A stretch of 64,000 nt of DNA from Jacaranda mimosifolia (taxonomy: Eukaryota > Streptophyta > Magnoliopsida > Lamiales > Bignoniaceae). Positions 37,301-48,007 of this stretch are shown here, in pieces. Under the pieces are notes generated by a model. It saw nothing but the letters and a program-made list of their open reading frames with translations. It was not told where the DNA came from and did no database searches. Within the stretch, counting starts at the first letter, position 1; each line of letters starts with the position of its first letter. Where the stretch lies: the NCBI GenBank assembly GCA_018894105.1, contig CM032126.1, forward strand, positions 25,890,391-25,954,390, read 5' to 3'. Made by a program: the position numbers and the translations under genes.

Positions 37301-37900
37301 ACCACCACGATAATCCCCACGTTGAACTCTACCAGACCCACCACTTAGGTTGTAGCTTCAGTCACTGGAGACTTCGCGACGGCCACCTCCGCCGTTAGCA
37401 ACTTTAAGCTCAAATTTTGGCCATCTTACCTGTTGGTTTTCAAAGAGGGTGGTACCAATGTGTTTCTCGTGAAGAGAGGAGAAAAATGGTATATGGCTTG
37501 ATGAGGAGTTGACAGGGGAAATGTATGTGAAAAGTGAAGAAAGCTTGGGGAGGGGGGTTTTATATATAGGTCTATTTCTAGAAATTATAAATTGGCCCCC
37601 CCAAAAGTTCTGCTTTGCTTTCAATTAGGTCCTTGAAAAAGATAATCAACTACAAATAAATCCCTCAACTTCCTTAGTGCCTGGGTTTCACCTAGTTGAT
37701 CAAAAATATTTCCAATTTGACCCTTAAAACTCTTTAAATGTTATTCAATCAGGTTTCCTCAAATTGCAAATTGATCCCAAAACTTTCAATCTCCATGCAA
37801 TTAAGTCCTTATTTATTTTTCAAGTCCCAAAATTTGTCAAACTAATATTTTAATTTCCAAATCCTTATTTTCTAAAATACCAAAATTTAGGGGTGTTACA
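34354..37900 (-). mobile_element. solo LTR of a Ty3/Gypsy element
   Basis: On the minus strand it begins TGTAACACCCCTAAATTTTG and ends GAGAGGGGTGCTACA, the typical ends of long plant Gypsy LTRs. A perfect 5-base target duplication CATAA flanks it (34,349-34,353 and 37,901-37,905). It has no internal region, primer site or second LTR, so it is a solo LTR left by LTR-LTR recombination. A minus-strand TATA-like stretch (TATATATAAAA, about 37,557-37,567) would be the promoter. It is about 2.86 kb without the nested MITE at 35,443-36,117. Confidence 0.85.
35443..36117. mobile_element. non-autonomous hAT MITE with GGGTACCCGA subterminal repeats
   Basis: The ends are TAGGGGTGGGCATCAAG and, in complement, TAGGGATGGGCGGGGG. 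Identical target duplications GGTAGCAT lie at 35,435-35,442 and 36,118-36,125. Both ends are dense in GGGTACCC/CGGGTA words, so the arms can pair. It is the youngest layer of the nest around 34-38 kb. Confidence 0.93.
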
Positions 37901-38804
37901 CATAACCATTTTATTTCTAATGTTTTATTACCATTTTAAGAATGTTTGTTCCTAAAAAACAAAACAAATAGTTAAATATATTATAGTTAAAAGCCTAGAC
38001 CTATACAAAATCTAACTAATTAGAATTTTAATTAAAATAGGATTTTTAGGCCAGACCTAGGCTTTGAAAAAATCTAAAAAGCCTAGGCTAGGCTTTGGCC
38101 CCTCATTCTTCGAGAATCAGAAAGGTTCTTTTCAAGTTTGAATTTGTTCATTTGGAATCTAGGTTCGTCTACTTTATTTTTATTTAATATTAATTTCTAT
38201 TTCCCTCTCCCCCTCTCTCTCTCTCTTATCATTCCTTAAATCCCATAGGTTTGATCCTATAGAATTTGAACATTGAACAAATCTAGGCTTTGGGGGAAAA
38301 AAAAGCCTATCTCAAGTGGTAGGCCAGGATCATGCCTAAAATTTATATAATAGACCTGACCTATTTAAGTTAAAATCTAACCTGACCTGGCCTATTCCCA
38401 CCCCTAGCATCAACTAGTGCTTTCTCTCTTAATGTCATTTTTACTTTGTGGAAAAGCATTTTTGGTTAATCTCTTTGCTAGCAAAAAATTCTCATTATTC
38501 ATCTTCTCTCGGTCTCTCTTCCATACATACACTACAAAAAAAAAGGGTATTAGTGACCAAAAATCGGTCACTAAATATGCAAAAATTGGTCACTAACAGG
38601 TTTAGTGACCGATCGGATCGGTCACTAAAACCCTCGTCACTAATTTGTCCCGGTCACTAATTATTTATAAATTTTTTTAAAAAATGTGTATGTTACTAGG
38701 CGGTCACTAATTCGGTCACTGATCAGTGACCGAATTAGTGACCGATATTTCGGTTACTAATTTTAATGAGTCAAAAATATTTCTCTTCAACTTTACTTTC
38801 TCTT

Positions 38805-38860
38805 GGATTCGAACTCAAGACCTTTGCTGTGCTCAAATGAGTAACTGACCACTACACCAC
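38805..38860 (-). other. tRNA-like block (A- and B-box pattern) inside the CACTA element
   Basis: On the minus strand TGGTGTAGTGGTCAG (A-box-like, about 38,846-38,860) is followed about 30 bases later by GAGTTCGAATCC (B-box-like, 38,805-38,816). This is the order and spacing of a tRNA gene or tRNA-derived SINE head. No full cloverleaf could be folded by eye, so it is not called as a tRNA gene. Confidence 0.5.
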
Positions 38861-39040
38861 ATACATTTTCATACATTTGTCTCAACAATATAATATGTAC
38901 AATATTTACAAATTAAAAAGTAATTATAATATTCTTATGTATAAGTTACTATTATTTTTCATTTTAAAATTTAACAAAAATAGCAATTATTCATTTAATA
39001 TTTGTGTAATATTTATTCAATATAATAACGCACTGTATTT

Positions 39041-39545
39041 TTATTTATAACTATTACTTTTAAATTTTAGGTATATTTTATCATAATATATTATAAAACA
39101 TTTTAAAAATAGTATATACAGACTAATATGAATAGTGATAAATAATTTTTTTTATATATAATAAATGCTAATACTTATTACTATTTATAGTAGTGAATAG
39201 TTTACACATATATATGGTAATATGTATATATACTTATACATACAAATTAATATATAATATTATTAATTATATTATAAATATTTATTTATAACTATTACTT
39301 TTAAATTTTAGGTATATTTTATCATAATATATTATAAACATATTAAAAATAGTATATACATGCTAATATGTATATTGATAAATAGTTTTTTTCTTTTTTT
39401 ATATAATAAATAGTTTATAATAAATACTGATATTTATTACTATTGATAGTAATACATAGTTTACACATATATATGATAATACATATATATGCTTATACAT
39501 ACGAATTAATATATAATATTATTAATTATATTATAAGTATTTATT
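39041..39545. repeat. tandem duplication, period about 241 bases, inside the CACTA element
   Basis: Copy one starts at 39,041 (TTATTTATAACTATTACTTT). Copy two starts at 39,282 with the same words. Both continue through TTAGGTATATTTTATCATAA and TTACACATATATATG. The second copy carries a small insertion and is about nine-tenths identical by eye. Confidence 0.85.
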
Positions 39546-40907
39546 TACTCATAATGTATATATATATTATTGATGTGTATATATTAATTAATTCTCTTTT
39601 TTTTTCTTTGTATAAGAATATCATTCCTGTTTATTTCTTTGTGTATCTATATATATTAATAAATTAATGTTCAATTATATGGATATTATATAGAAATATT
39701 TAGTGGTTATATATTTGTATATGTATGTATATTTTTATATTTTTTATATATACATATATTATTATCAAATATATATATGTTAATAGCAAACACAATATTT
39801 TATTACTTATATAAGTGATACATAAATTTTATGCTTTCATATTACGAGAATATGCAAAAAATAAAATTTTATATTTGTGACCGTTTATTAATTAAAAAAT
39901 GTGGTCATTAATTAGTGACCGCTTTATACGGTCATTAATATTAGTGATCGAACTCTTAATTCGGTCACTAATTAGTGACCGAAAAAAGAGTTCGATCACT
40001 AATTAGTGACCGATTTAGTGACCGCTTTTCTGCGGTCACTAATTCGGTCACTGATCCGTCACTAATCGGTTACTAATTTTTTAAAAATATTATAATTAAA
40101 TTGATCACTAATCGGTCATTAATCAGTCACTAAAATTCAGTCACTAAAGCTCATTTTTTTGGTAGTGATATTTAAGAGATGTATTTCTATTCTAGCATTT
40201 AAAAAGTACATTGCATGGGCTTGGATGCGCGGATTAAATTAGAGGGCGAGTCCTTGGGTCCCTAAAGAGTGCGTGAACTCTCTCTTTGGGAAAGAGGAGG
40301 ACCATCTCCCTTTGGTATTTTTCAACGAGACCAACAAGGAGATCTACTTAGAGAGAAGGATGGTTTTTTTGGAGACCATTTAGACCACATCTTCATCAAT
40401 AGAACTTGAGGTATAATAACCTCATGCATCCCTTAGTCCATTTCAAATAGCATTAGGATCCCTTGTTGACCTTGTGGATGTTGTTATGTAATGTAACAGA
40501 TGGTTCAATGATGTAATGCCAAGTTAATGGCTTAAAATTTACTTGTTTCCGCTGCATTTTAGTTTTATCCTCTTGACCTTCGCGTGATCAACAAATTGGC
40601 GGTGCAAAGCTGGTGTTCTGGAAAATTGACATGATGCATCACTTGGTGGTGAGAAAAGCCACCTCCGGTGGCGGTGCGGCAACCACGTCAATGTAGACCT
40701 TTTGCCGATTGTGTTGACTAGATTTCAGCTTGAAATTGGATCCCAACTTGGTCCTACTTAAGCAAAATTTTACGGGTCAAAATTATCTGATTAATCTTTT
40801 TAGAGCTAAAACTTTTTCATACATCAAGTTGGAATGGGCCAAAGAGAAATTAAAATTGGACTATCCCTAAACAAAGATTAAAATTAGTATAGTTATCCAG
40901 GGTTGTC

Positions 40908-41811
40908 AGTATGGAGCGGATTTTAATTCGAATTCGATCCGATTATTTAGGATCTTTAATCGATAAAAGATTTCATGGATATGATCCGATTAAAAAAATT
41001 CGTAATTCAAAATAAATAGAGCAAATATGGATTTGACTCAATCCAATCTATTAATAATCCGAATCGAAATATATATAGTATTATACATATATACAATATT
41101 ATATATATATACACACAGAGTCCTATAGCAATATCAAAATGAGTTTTTGGACGAAGGAAGTAATGGATTTCTATGAAGTATATCAAATAGGTGCATTTTT
41201 ATATAAATTGTTAGATTTCGAGCTTATTTACATCATAATTGCATTACTTATTTATCTATTTTATAATAGAAAATTATGTGAGAAGAACAATGAGTAGGAG
41301 CAGAATGTCATGATATTGCAAGAATGCAATGCAAATCTCGATTTGATCAAAATGAGTTTTTTTTCAATAAAACTTTAAGTCTATAATTACTTGATTGAAG
41401 AATCAAGTATAACTCAAATAAGTATTATTATCAGCAAGCAACATAACCTAAAATGCAATGATATAGTGAATGAATATGACTAAGTTATATTCTATTACTG
41501 CTTTTAAATGATCAATAGATTTGGAAATTTATTTATTAATATGTTGTGTTTATGTTTTTTTAATGATGAATATTGTGGATTTGGATTCTACTAAATTTCT
41601 ACAAAAATAACAAATATATAATGATTTAGGAGTATTTGGATTCAGATCTTTTCTCAGATATTCAATTTTATTTGGATTCGGATATGGTTATACAAAACAC
41701 AGATTACAAATCCTACAGCATATTGGATTAGATTCGAATATAGCACATCACAATTGAATTTGAATTCGGATATAGCATGATCAGTCTGAAATCGATCCAT
41801 TAATAGCGCTA
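40908..41811. mobile_element. non-autonomous hAT-like element (GATCCGATT motif family)
   Basis: The ends are CAGGGTTGTCAGTATGG on the left and, in complement, TAGCGCTATTAATGG on the right. The repeated flank AGTTATC (40,901-40,907 and 41,812-41,818) gives the target duplication, to 7 bases. The subterminal parts are rich in GAATTCGGAT/GATCCGATT words. There is no coding region. Confidence 0.7.
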
Positions 41812-41818
41812 AGTTATC

Positions 41819-42458
41819 AAATAAAAGTTATTTATGAGATTGGCTTAATAATTTAAAATCAACCTAGCCCAACACGGCAACACCTTAGACGATGAAAACA
41901 TATAATACGTCACGAAATTAAGCTTGTAAATAAAACTCAATTGAGAATAATTATTTACGAATTGAGTTTGACAATCTAAGAATTATAGTTAGCCTAGAGC
42001 TACAAATAAGTTAATATATAAGAAATTTGTACTAGCTAAAATGAAGATAGAGTTGGCTCAAATAATTAAACTGTCTTAATCATTAAACTGAGTCTTGCGA
42101 TGATAGATATACTAGATGTTGGTCCTCCTTATTCGAACAAGTGATGAAACAAATTCAATTGACCTAAGATTTTATGACAATAGGTAATTTATACTAGTCT
42201 AACATGTTAATTCAAAATAATTAAGCCCCCAACAATTAACTAATTGGATTAAACTAATTGAATTGAGTAACTATAGTGAGATATAACTAGTTAAATAAAT
42301 TAAATCAAGTAGCTGTAGTAAAATGTAATAGTTACTCAAATTTGATCCCAAATTCCAATAAATTATTATGTTTCCATTTGAGATATAAATAAGATCTTTT
42401 AATACTATAAATTAAGGTAAATGATATCTAACAACTTAAATATTTTGTTGGATTAAGA
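41819..42458. other. AT-rich DNA, nothing recognised
   Basis: No ORF of note and no repeat ends were found here. Confidence 0.5.
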
Positions 42459-42822
42459 TACTGCCAGAAAATTAAGTTATGCTATGGAAAAAATACTATG
42501 AAATTAATTCATAGCTATAGTTACAAATTATAGCTACGAATTTTCTTAGCAAATATAGTTTTTTTTAATTATAATCAACAAAAATTATTAATTATTAATC
42601 CATAGTGTTGTTCGTTCGAAATTTAATAGATTAGCTATATATTATTCTTAGAAAAATTGATATAAAAAAGAATGATCATCAGTTACGAATTGTTCGTAGC
42701 GAGGGTTAGCTATATGAGACCATCAACTTCGAACATGGCTAGGACAATTTTATAGCCAAATCTACGAATTTTTAGTATCAACTACAGATTGGCAGTTGAT
42801 GCCCTAATTTTTTGTGATGAGA
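42459..42822. mobile_element. possible CACTA-derived MITE
   Basis: The right end in complement reads CATCACAAAAAATTAGGGC, close to the CACTACAAAAAATTAGGGC ends of plant CACTA MITEs. The left side CTGCCAGAAAATTAAG is a weaker relative. Between them ATAGCTACGAATTTT-type words repeat in both orientations. No clear 3-base duplication was identified. Confidence 0.45.
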
Positions 42823-44430
42823 AGTAGACATATTCAATTATTTTGGTATGTATGTACTACGTACGAGTTAAGAAAAATATGAAGGAACATAATAAATTGA
42901 ACGCTAACTCTAATAAGGAAATTTGGGAATATACGTACGTTATAAAATTTAAGAAATCACCATAACATTATATCAGAACTTCTTGTAGTACGCTTCGGAT
43001 TAATCAGGTGAACACGTTTCAGGTTAGGTTTATAATCACTAAAATGAGACTTATTGAGAAAACGACATATATAATGTTAAATTATAAATATATATATTAA
43101 GAATGATATCATTAAATGACTCTTTTATACATTGAATATTGGAGATTGATCAAACACTGGTGCTTGCATCTAAATAAGTTTGAGATGTGTTACTTTGGAA
43201 AATGAGATGTTGTATATACGAATTTGTAAAAGCATGATCTGATTCATGATCTTTTAAGCATATTGCCATATTTTGTAACAATAAGGAATATTTTTATGGT
43301 GATTAATCTGTCTGTAATTCTTGAATTTGTCTATTTTTGTTCTGATTTTGCATATAGCCAAAATACGAAATGAAATTGTTGGAACTTTGTATTTTGTTAC
43401 CTTGCCCTTGGATATCCTTGGGAAGTTTGAGGCTAGGCCAGTTTCAAACAAATAGTTAGGTGGTATCAGGTCAACGATAGTTGGTTGGAGGTTAATTATT
43501 ATTTGAGCTAGATCGGTATGTAAGACGTGATGCCATTTTAATTTTATTTTGTCTAAATTAGCGATTCGGGATTTGAAGAGATGAAAATATTTTCTGATAA
43601 GTGAAGTGGTCACTTTTAGAAAATGGTTGTCGAATTATGAAAAAGGAAATTGTATATATAGCAATTTCAAATGTAAACATTCTTTTACAAACAAAAGGAG
43701 GAATATGTAACAAATCATTGATAAAAAGATATAGCATTAACTGAAAAAATGGTTGTTTCAAACTAAAAAATCAGTCATTGTTGGTCATTTTTTTGGGCGC
43801 TACTAAATATATAGTAGATTAACTGTCATACTTGCATCTTTTAAAGATGTAAATTATTTGAATACTTTTTTCTAATGTTATTAGATTAAAATATTCAAAA
43901 GAAATGCTTTTAAAAAAAATAATGAAATGTAATTTTATCATAAAATTCTCTAAGTTTTTCCTCGATTTTTTTTCCCCTCTTATTCTTTATATTCTTTCTC
44001 CAGCTCTTTTCTTTTTCAATCATGATTTTTTTATGTTTTAAAGATATTAATGAGAAAATTTTAGTGTGAAGGGTGGCCATAATGAGAAAGAGATGATGCC
44101 CAGACAATAAGTGCGGGATAGAGAGGAAAAAAGAGGGAAAGAAAAGTGGAAAAGAAAGGAGAGAGATGGTGAAGTAATGGAGAGGAAGGACAGGGAGGAT
44201 AGAGATTAAAGAGTGCAAAAACGGAAGTATGGTAAGAAAGAGAAGAAAAGAGGAAATATGAGATAGTAGATGTGAGCGAGTGAAAATGGCCTATCAATGG
44301 AAGGTTTTTATCCTATTCAAGTCCAAAAAATTGTAATATTAGACTGGGCCCATATCTATTAAGAAAATATAATAGGTATGGATAGGATATATATATTCAT
44401 AAATTATCTATAGACATATGCCCAATAATT
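42823..44430. other. AT-rich DNA ending in a purine-rich block
   Basis: No gene is recognised. A 119-codon minus-strand ORF (43,254-43,613) has no known motif. From 44,061 to 44,281 the plus strand is almost purely purine (GAGAGGAAAAAAGAGGG type), followed by an inverted relative of 59,310-59,351. Confidence 0.45.
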
Positions 44431-44528
44431 ACTCATTATCCTGTCTCTCTTTCTGAGAGTTTTTTTCTTCCCCTTTTGTGGAGGTTTTCAGCAGTTTTGT
44501 CAAAATAACTCCCTTAATACTAGTATAT

Positions 44529-45049
44529 ATGGATCTTGATCTTGGCAAATTAACAGAAAATCTTGTTCTCATTGATGATGAAAGTACTATTCTTCATGTG
44601 AATGATACTAATCGGCGTTAGATTTCTTTGGATTCGAGTCTTTCTTTGGTGGGATGTTTGGTTTCTTCAAAATCAGTTAACTTTTTAGTATTCTGACAAG
44701 TACTCTCCAGAATTATGATTTCCAAGAGAGGAATGACTATTTTGCATATTAACTCTTTTTGGTTTCTTATCATTTTTAACCATCAGCGAGACAATGAGAG
44801 AATTCTCCATGGTTGTCCCTGGTCTTTTGATAAGAACCCATTGATCTTAAACGACGTTAATGGTTCCAGATTTTGTATCAATGAACATGCATTTTTGTGA
44901 CTTCGTGCCTATGTTAGCGGCATTCCGTTTTATAACATCACTAAGGATTTGGCTAGACCGATTGGGGATCATCTTGGTTCGTTTCTGGAGATTGATCTCG
45001 AATATAAAAAATTTCAAATGGAGATGTTCTTAGGTGAAAAGCTCGATTG
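44529..45049 (+). pseudogene. LINE ORF1, first part (DUF4283)
   Basis: The reading starts MDLDLGKLTENLVLIDDEST. After frame changes it continues LVGCLVSSKSVNFLVF, RERILHGCPWSFDKNPLILN-like and YNITKDLARPIGDHLGSFLE. This is the DUF4283 RNA-binding domain of plant L1 ORF1. It is cut after KLD at 45,049 by the Gypsy insertion and continues at 54,466. Confidence 0.85.
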
Positions 45050-47004
45050 TGTAATGACCTCCCCCCCCCAAAAGAAATTCTCGTTAAAGAATGAAAATTC
45101 TGACAACTTTTACATCTAAAGAATTCCTTTTGAAATTTTTGGTACTGTATAATAATTTTTCTATAAAAATATCATAGTTTACTCCATTCTAGGATTTTTG
45201 GAAATTATTACACCTATTTACAAGATTTATAATAACATTTTCTTTGAGTTTCTAAATTTTGTAAACTTTCTAAAATATCTCCTTATTAAATAACTTTTTA
45301 AAATTCAAGGAATAATACAAAATTTCTTATTTTACGAATTTTAGAAATTTTACACTTATTTATACAATTTCTTCCAAATTCTGATTTTTCTAAAAATATT
45401 ACCAAAAATTTCCTTCTTAAAACTATTAAATAAAACAAACAAATAAATTTTTTTTACTCCAAATACCTTAAAAAGTCAATCATGAGGACCATTAAGAACA
45501 AAGAAATTAATTTTTTATTCTATAATATCTCATGTGAATTCCTCTACAAAATTCCTACAAAATTGTCTCACACATGGTCCCTAAAATGTAAGAATACTAT
45601 TGGAGGGTTTGACATTTAATAAATGAACTTACAACTTACCCACCACATGGCATTTTTCTATTTAAACCTCACTAATCCCCTTTAGGAAAATCTAAGAAAA
45701 TCCCCTTTAGGTCTAATTGGAAAAATCTTACTTGGCCAAGCCACTAATCTACTTGGACACCTCATAAATGCTACTTTAGCCCCTAGGACCTAGCCACTAA
45801 TATTAAATTAGCCCCTTAAAACTAACTTTCTTTACAAAAATACCCTTGAATCAAATCTATAAATAAGTTAAGCAAGCCCATAAATTTTCTTCAACATATA
45901 TAACACGCACCAAACACACAAAACATATTTAGCCCATAAAATCAAGAAAATTGAGCTAGGGTTGGTAAAGGAAAGAGAAGAGAAATCGAGTCAAAATTAT
46001 CGATAAAAGCTTGAAAATTTAGGTAAAGTTTACAACTTTTCTTACTATCTTTCTTGCCTTATTCCTTGATTCTTGAGAATTATTTTTGGTTTTTGAATCA
46101 TGTTAATTGCTATTCTACTTCCAAATTTTAAATCAAAACTATTTTCAAGATATACCAAATTTTAAAATTTTACCACAAAATTTCTTTAAGGTTCAGGAAA
46201 AAAAAAAAAAAAAAAAGACCTTATACTTTTCAACTTTAACCCAAAATCTTTATTTCATTCATATTCTTTGTTCTATTCCTTGCTACTTGTTCCACCTATC
46301 ATTATGGCTTTGAAACCGTATTGTTGAATTCATTCTATCATTCTTGATGAACATTGGCACGCTCATCAAAAGCAATGAAATGTTCAATAACAGTATTGAT
46401 TGCGATTATTCATGAATGATGGGCCCTGGAATTATTCGTTATAATAACTGGGCAGCGTCGGGCCAACGGTAATCTTGTGCTGAATTATTCCATTGTTGGT
46501 TTGTCTTGCGGTTGTCTGGAGGTTATGCATTCCAACAGACCAATCTGCGACACGCGGTCGACTGTGTCGCCATTGTTTCTCTCTCGAGCGGCCACTCGAG
46601 GTGGGCATTGATGAGGCATAAGGGTGAATTAATGTTGAAGATATAAGGATGATGACTCAACTAGTTCAACCATAATTCATAATTCGTACTTTTGCTCCTT
46701 ATTAATTCTATAATTGCTTCATTCCTCCCTCTTCAGTTATAAATGTTACTAAGTTCTATGAACTTACTTTTTATCCCCAAAATATTATTTTTGCAGGAGA
46801 AGAAAGATAGAAAAGAGTTGTGTTTATTTATTTATTTTTTTGCTAGCTCAAGTTTATTTTGTTTACTCCTTTGTACACATTGAAGCTTGCATTATGAAAA
46901 AAAAAGTTGATAAATAAAGATGTTTATTTGTAAATCTTGTGAAACGATATCATTTTCGTAATGTTTCGATCTAAGGGCAGAAGCTCTGGTTTCGGGGCGT
47001 TACA
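45050..47004 (+). repeat. 5' LTR of the Gypsy element
   Basis: It begins TGTAATGACCTCC and ends CGGGGCGTTACA. It aligns with 52,518-54,460 along its whole length. It carries a C9 run right after the start and an A20 run near 46,200 that are not shared exactly with the other copy. Confidence 0.95.
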
Positions 47005-47007
47005 GAG

Positions 47008-47019
47008 TGGTATCAGAGC
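47008..47019 (+). other. primer-binding site of the Gypsy element
   Basis: TGGTATCAGAGC, the exact plant initiator-methionine tRNA primer site, starts four bases after the 5' LTR. Confidence 0.95.
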
Positions 47020-48007
47020 TAGTTTTTTAAAAATTAATGCCCTTGTAATAACTGACTTGGTTTATAGCGGGTTAAATGGTTAAGGAAAAGGGAAAACCTT
47101 GGGAGGATATGTTCACTAGTTCTAATAGTGTTACGAGTCCATTGCAACCTATACGAGATTGTGAGGCTGAATTTGCTTCCAAGGATTGAGAAATTGCAGC
47201 TAGGGACCAAGATATTTCACAGAGCAAATTTATTGGGAGCATGTGTTTCAACTTGACTATGTAAAAAAATTCCAAAGAGAAATTTCTTGTTTGATGACAA
47301 AATATTATGGCTATCTCACGAAGTTCCGGGCCTAGGCAATCTAGGATCGCTGTTATATTATGCATTTGGTTCGTAAGAACTGGTACGGTACGAGCAGTTG
47401 ATGAAGCAAGTGGTTAATCAGTTTAGAGAAATAGAGCAAATGGTGCAAGGATGCTTAAATACGAGTTTTGGAAATTCGGCAGATTTATCTCAAGGCATGG
47501 AAGTGTTTAGGATTTTTTAGGGAAATCTTGATATTGCAAGATCAGAATTAAAAGGTGAAATATGTAGGCATTTAGGGATACTGGGCCTTGAAGAAACACA
47601 TAAACGAAGGGATGTCGGCCCCAAAGCCCCTAAGAAAGCCTAGAATCCAGGTGATTTCTCCCGAGCCGCCTTTATGAATAAGTGAAAATGACCCGATAGT
47701 ACGAATGGCCCAACAAGCTCGGGTCAAAGACGAGAAAAGGCCCAAAAAAGATCTAAATACTATTCCCATCATAATTGAAAATAAAATATGCACCTAGGAA
47801 TGTTTAGAAACAAGTAAGAATAGTCAGAGATAGTCTAATGAAGAATGACTAGTTTTGTTATTTTGAGAAACTTACTTTTGGTTGCAGATAATGTATGTTA
47901 CTCATTTTGTATTTTGTAGCTTTGTGAACTAACGAAAGGATATGTGTTGGAAACCATGAATTTAGATTATTATGGCTCCAAAGAGAAATCTTACACAAGA
48001 AAGTTAA

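Larger units (their letters stand above)
34043..38406. mobile_element. non-autonomous hAT-like element hosting a nested solo LTR
   Basis: The left end is TAGGGATGAGAATATGCC, and the complement of the right end is TAGGGGTGGGAATAGGCC. Candidate target duplications GCATCTAG (34,035-34,042) and GCATCAAC (38,407-38,414) agree at 6 of 8 bases. Both subterminal parts carry AGGCCTAGG/AAGGCTAGGC motifs. Without the nested LTR it is about 0.8 kb and AT-rich, with no transposase. Confidence 0.75.
38530..40167. mobile_element. non-autonomous CACTA (En/Spm) element
   Basis: The left end is CACTACAAAAAAAAAGGGTA, and the right end in complement is CACTACCAAAAAAATGAGC. A perfect 3-base duplication ATA flanks it (38,527-38,529 and 40,168-40,170). 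Both ends carry more than a dozen GGTCACTAA/TTAGTGACCG words in both orientations, the classic CACTA subterminal array. The interior is AT-rich with a tandem duplication and a tRNA-like block. There is no transposase. Confidence 0.95.
33478..40591 (+). repeat. Copia-type LTR, interrupted by two transposons
   Basis: Removing 34,043-38,406 and 38,530-40,167 leaves about 1.1 kb. It begins after the polypurine-like tract and ends with LTR-typical sequence (TTGTTTCCGCTGCATTTTAG near 40,545, then CGCGTGATCA at about 40,582-40,591). A degraded primer-site-like AAATTGGCGGTGCAAAGC follows. Its first 80 bases resemble the start of the LTR at 32,440. Whether it is the 3' LTR of the same element or the 5' LTR of a second one is unresolved. 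Confidence 0.45.

Noticed and set aside
34354..37900. A host gene with proline- and histidine-rich ORF (37,103-37,348)
   Set aside because: The ORF lies inside a TG...CA unit with a perfect 5-base duplication and on the strand opposite to its promoter; best explained as LTR sequence.
38805..38860. Functional tRNA gene
   Set aside because: Only the A- and B-box patterns are visible; no complete cloverleaf with acceptor stem could be made by eye.
43910..44297. Overlapping minus-strand ORFs
   Set aside because: Same cause: they read the pyrimidine strand of a purine-rich block.
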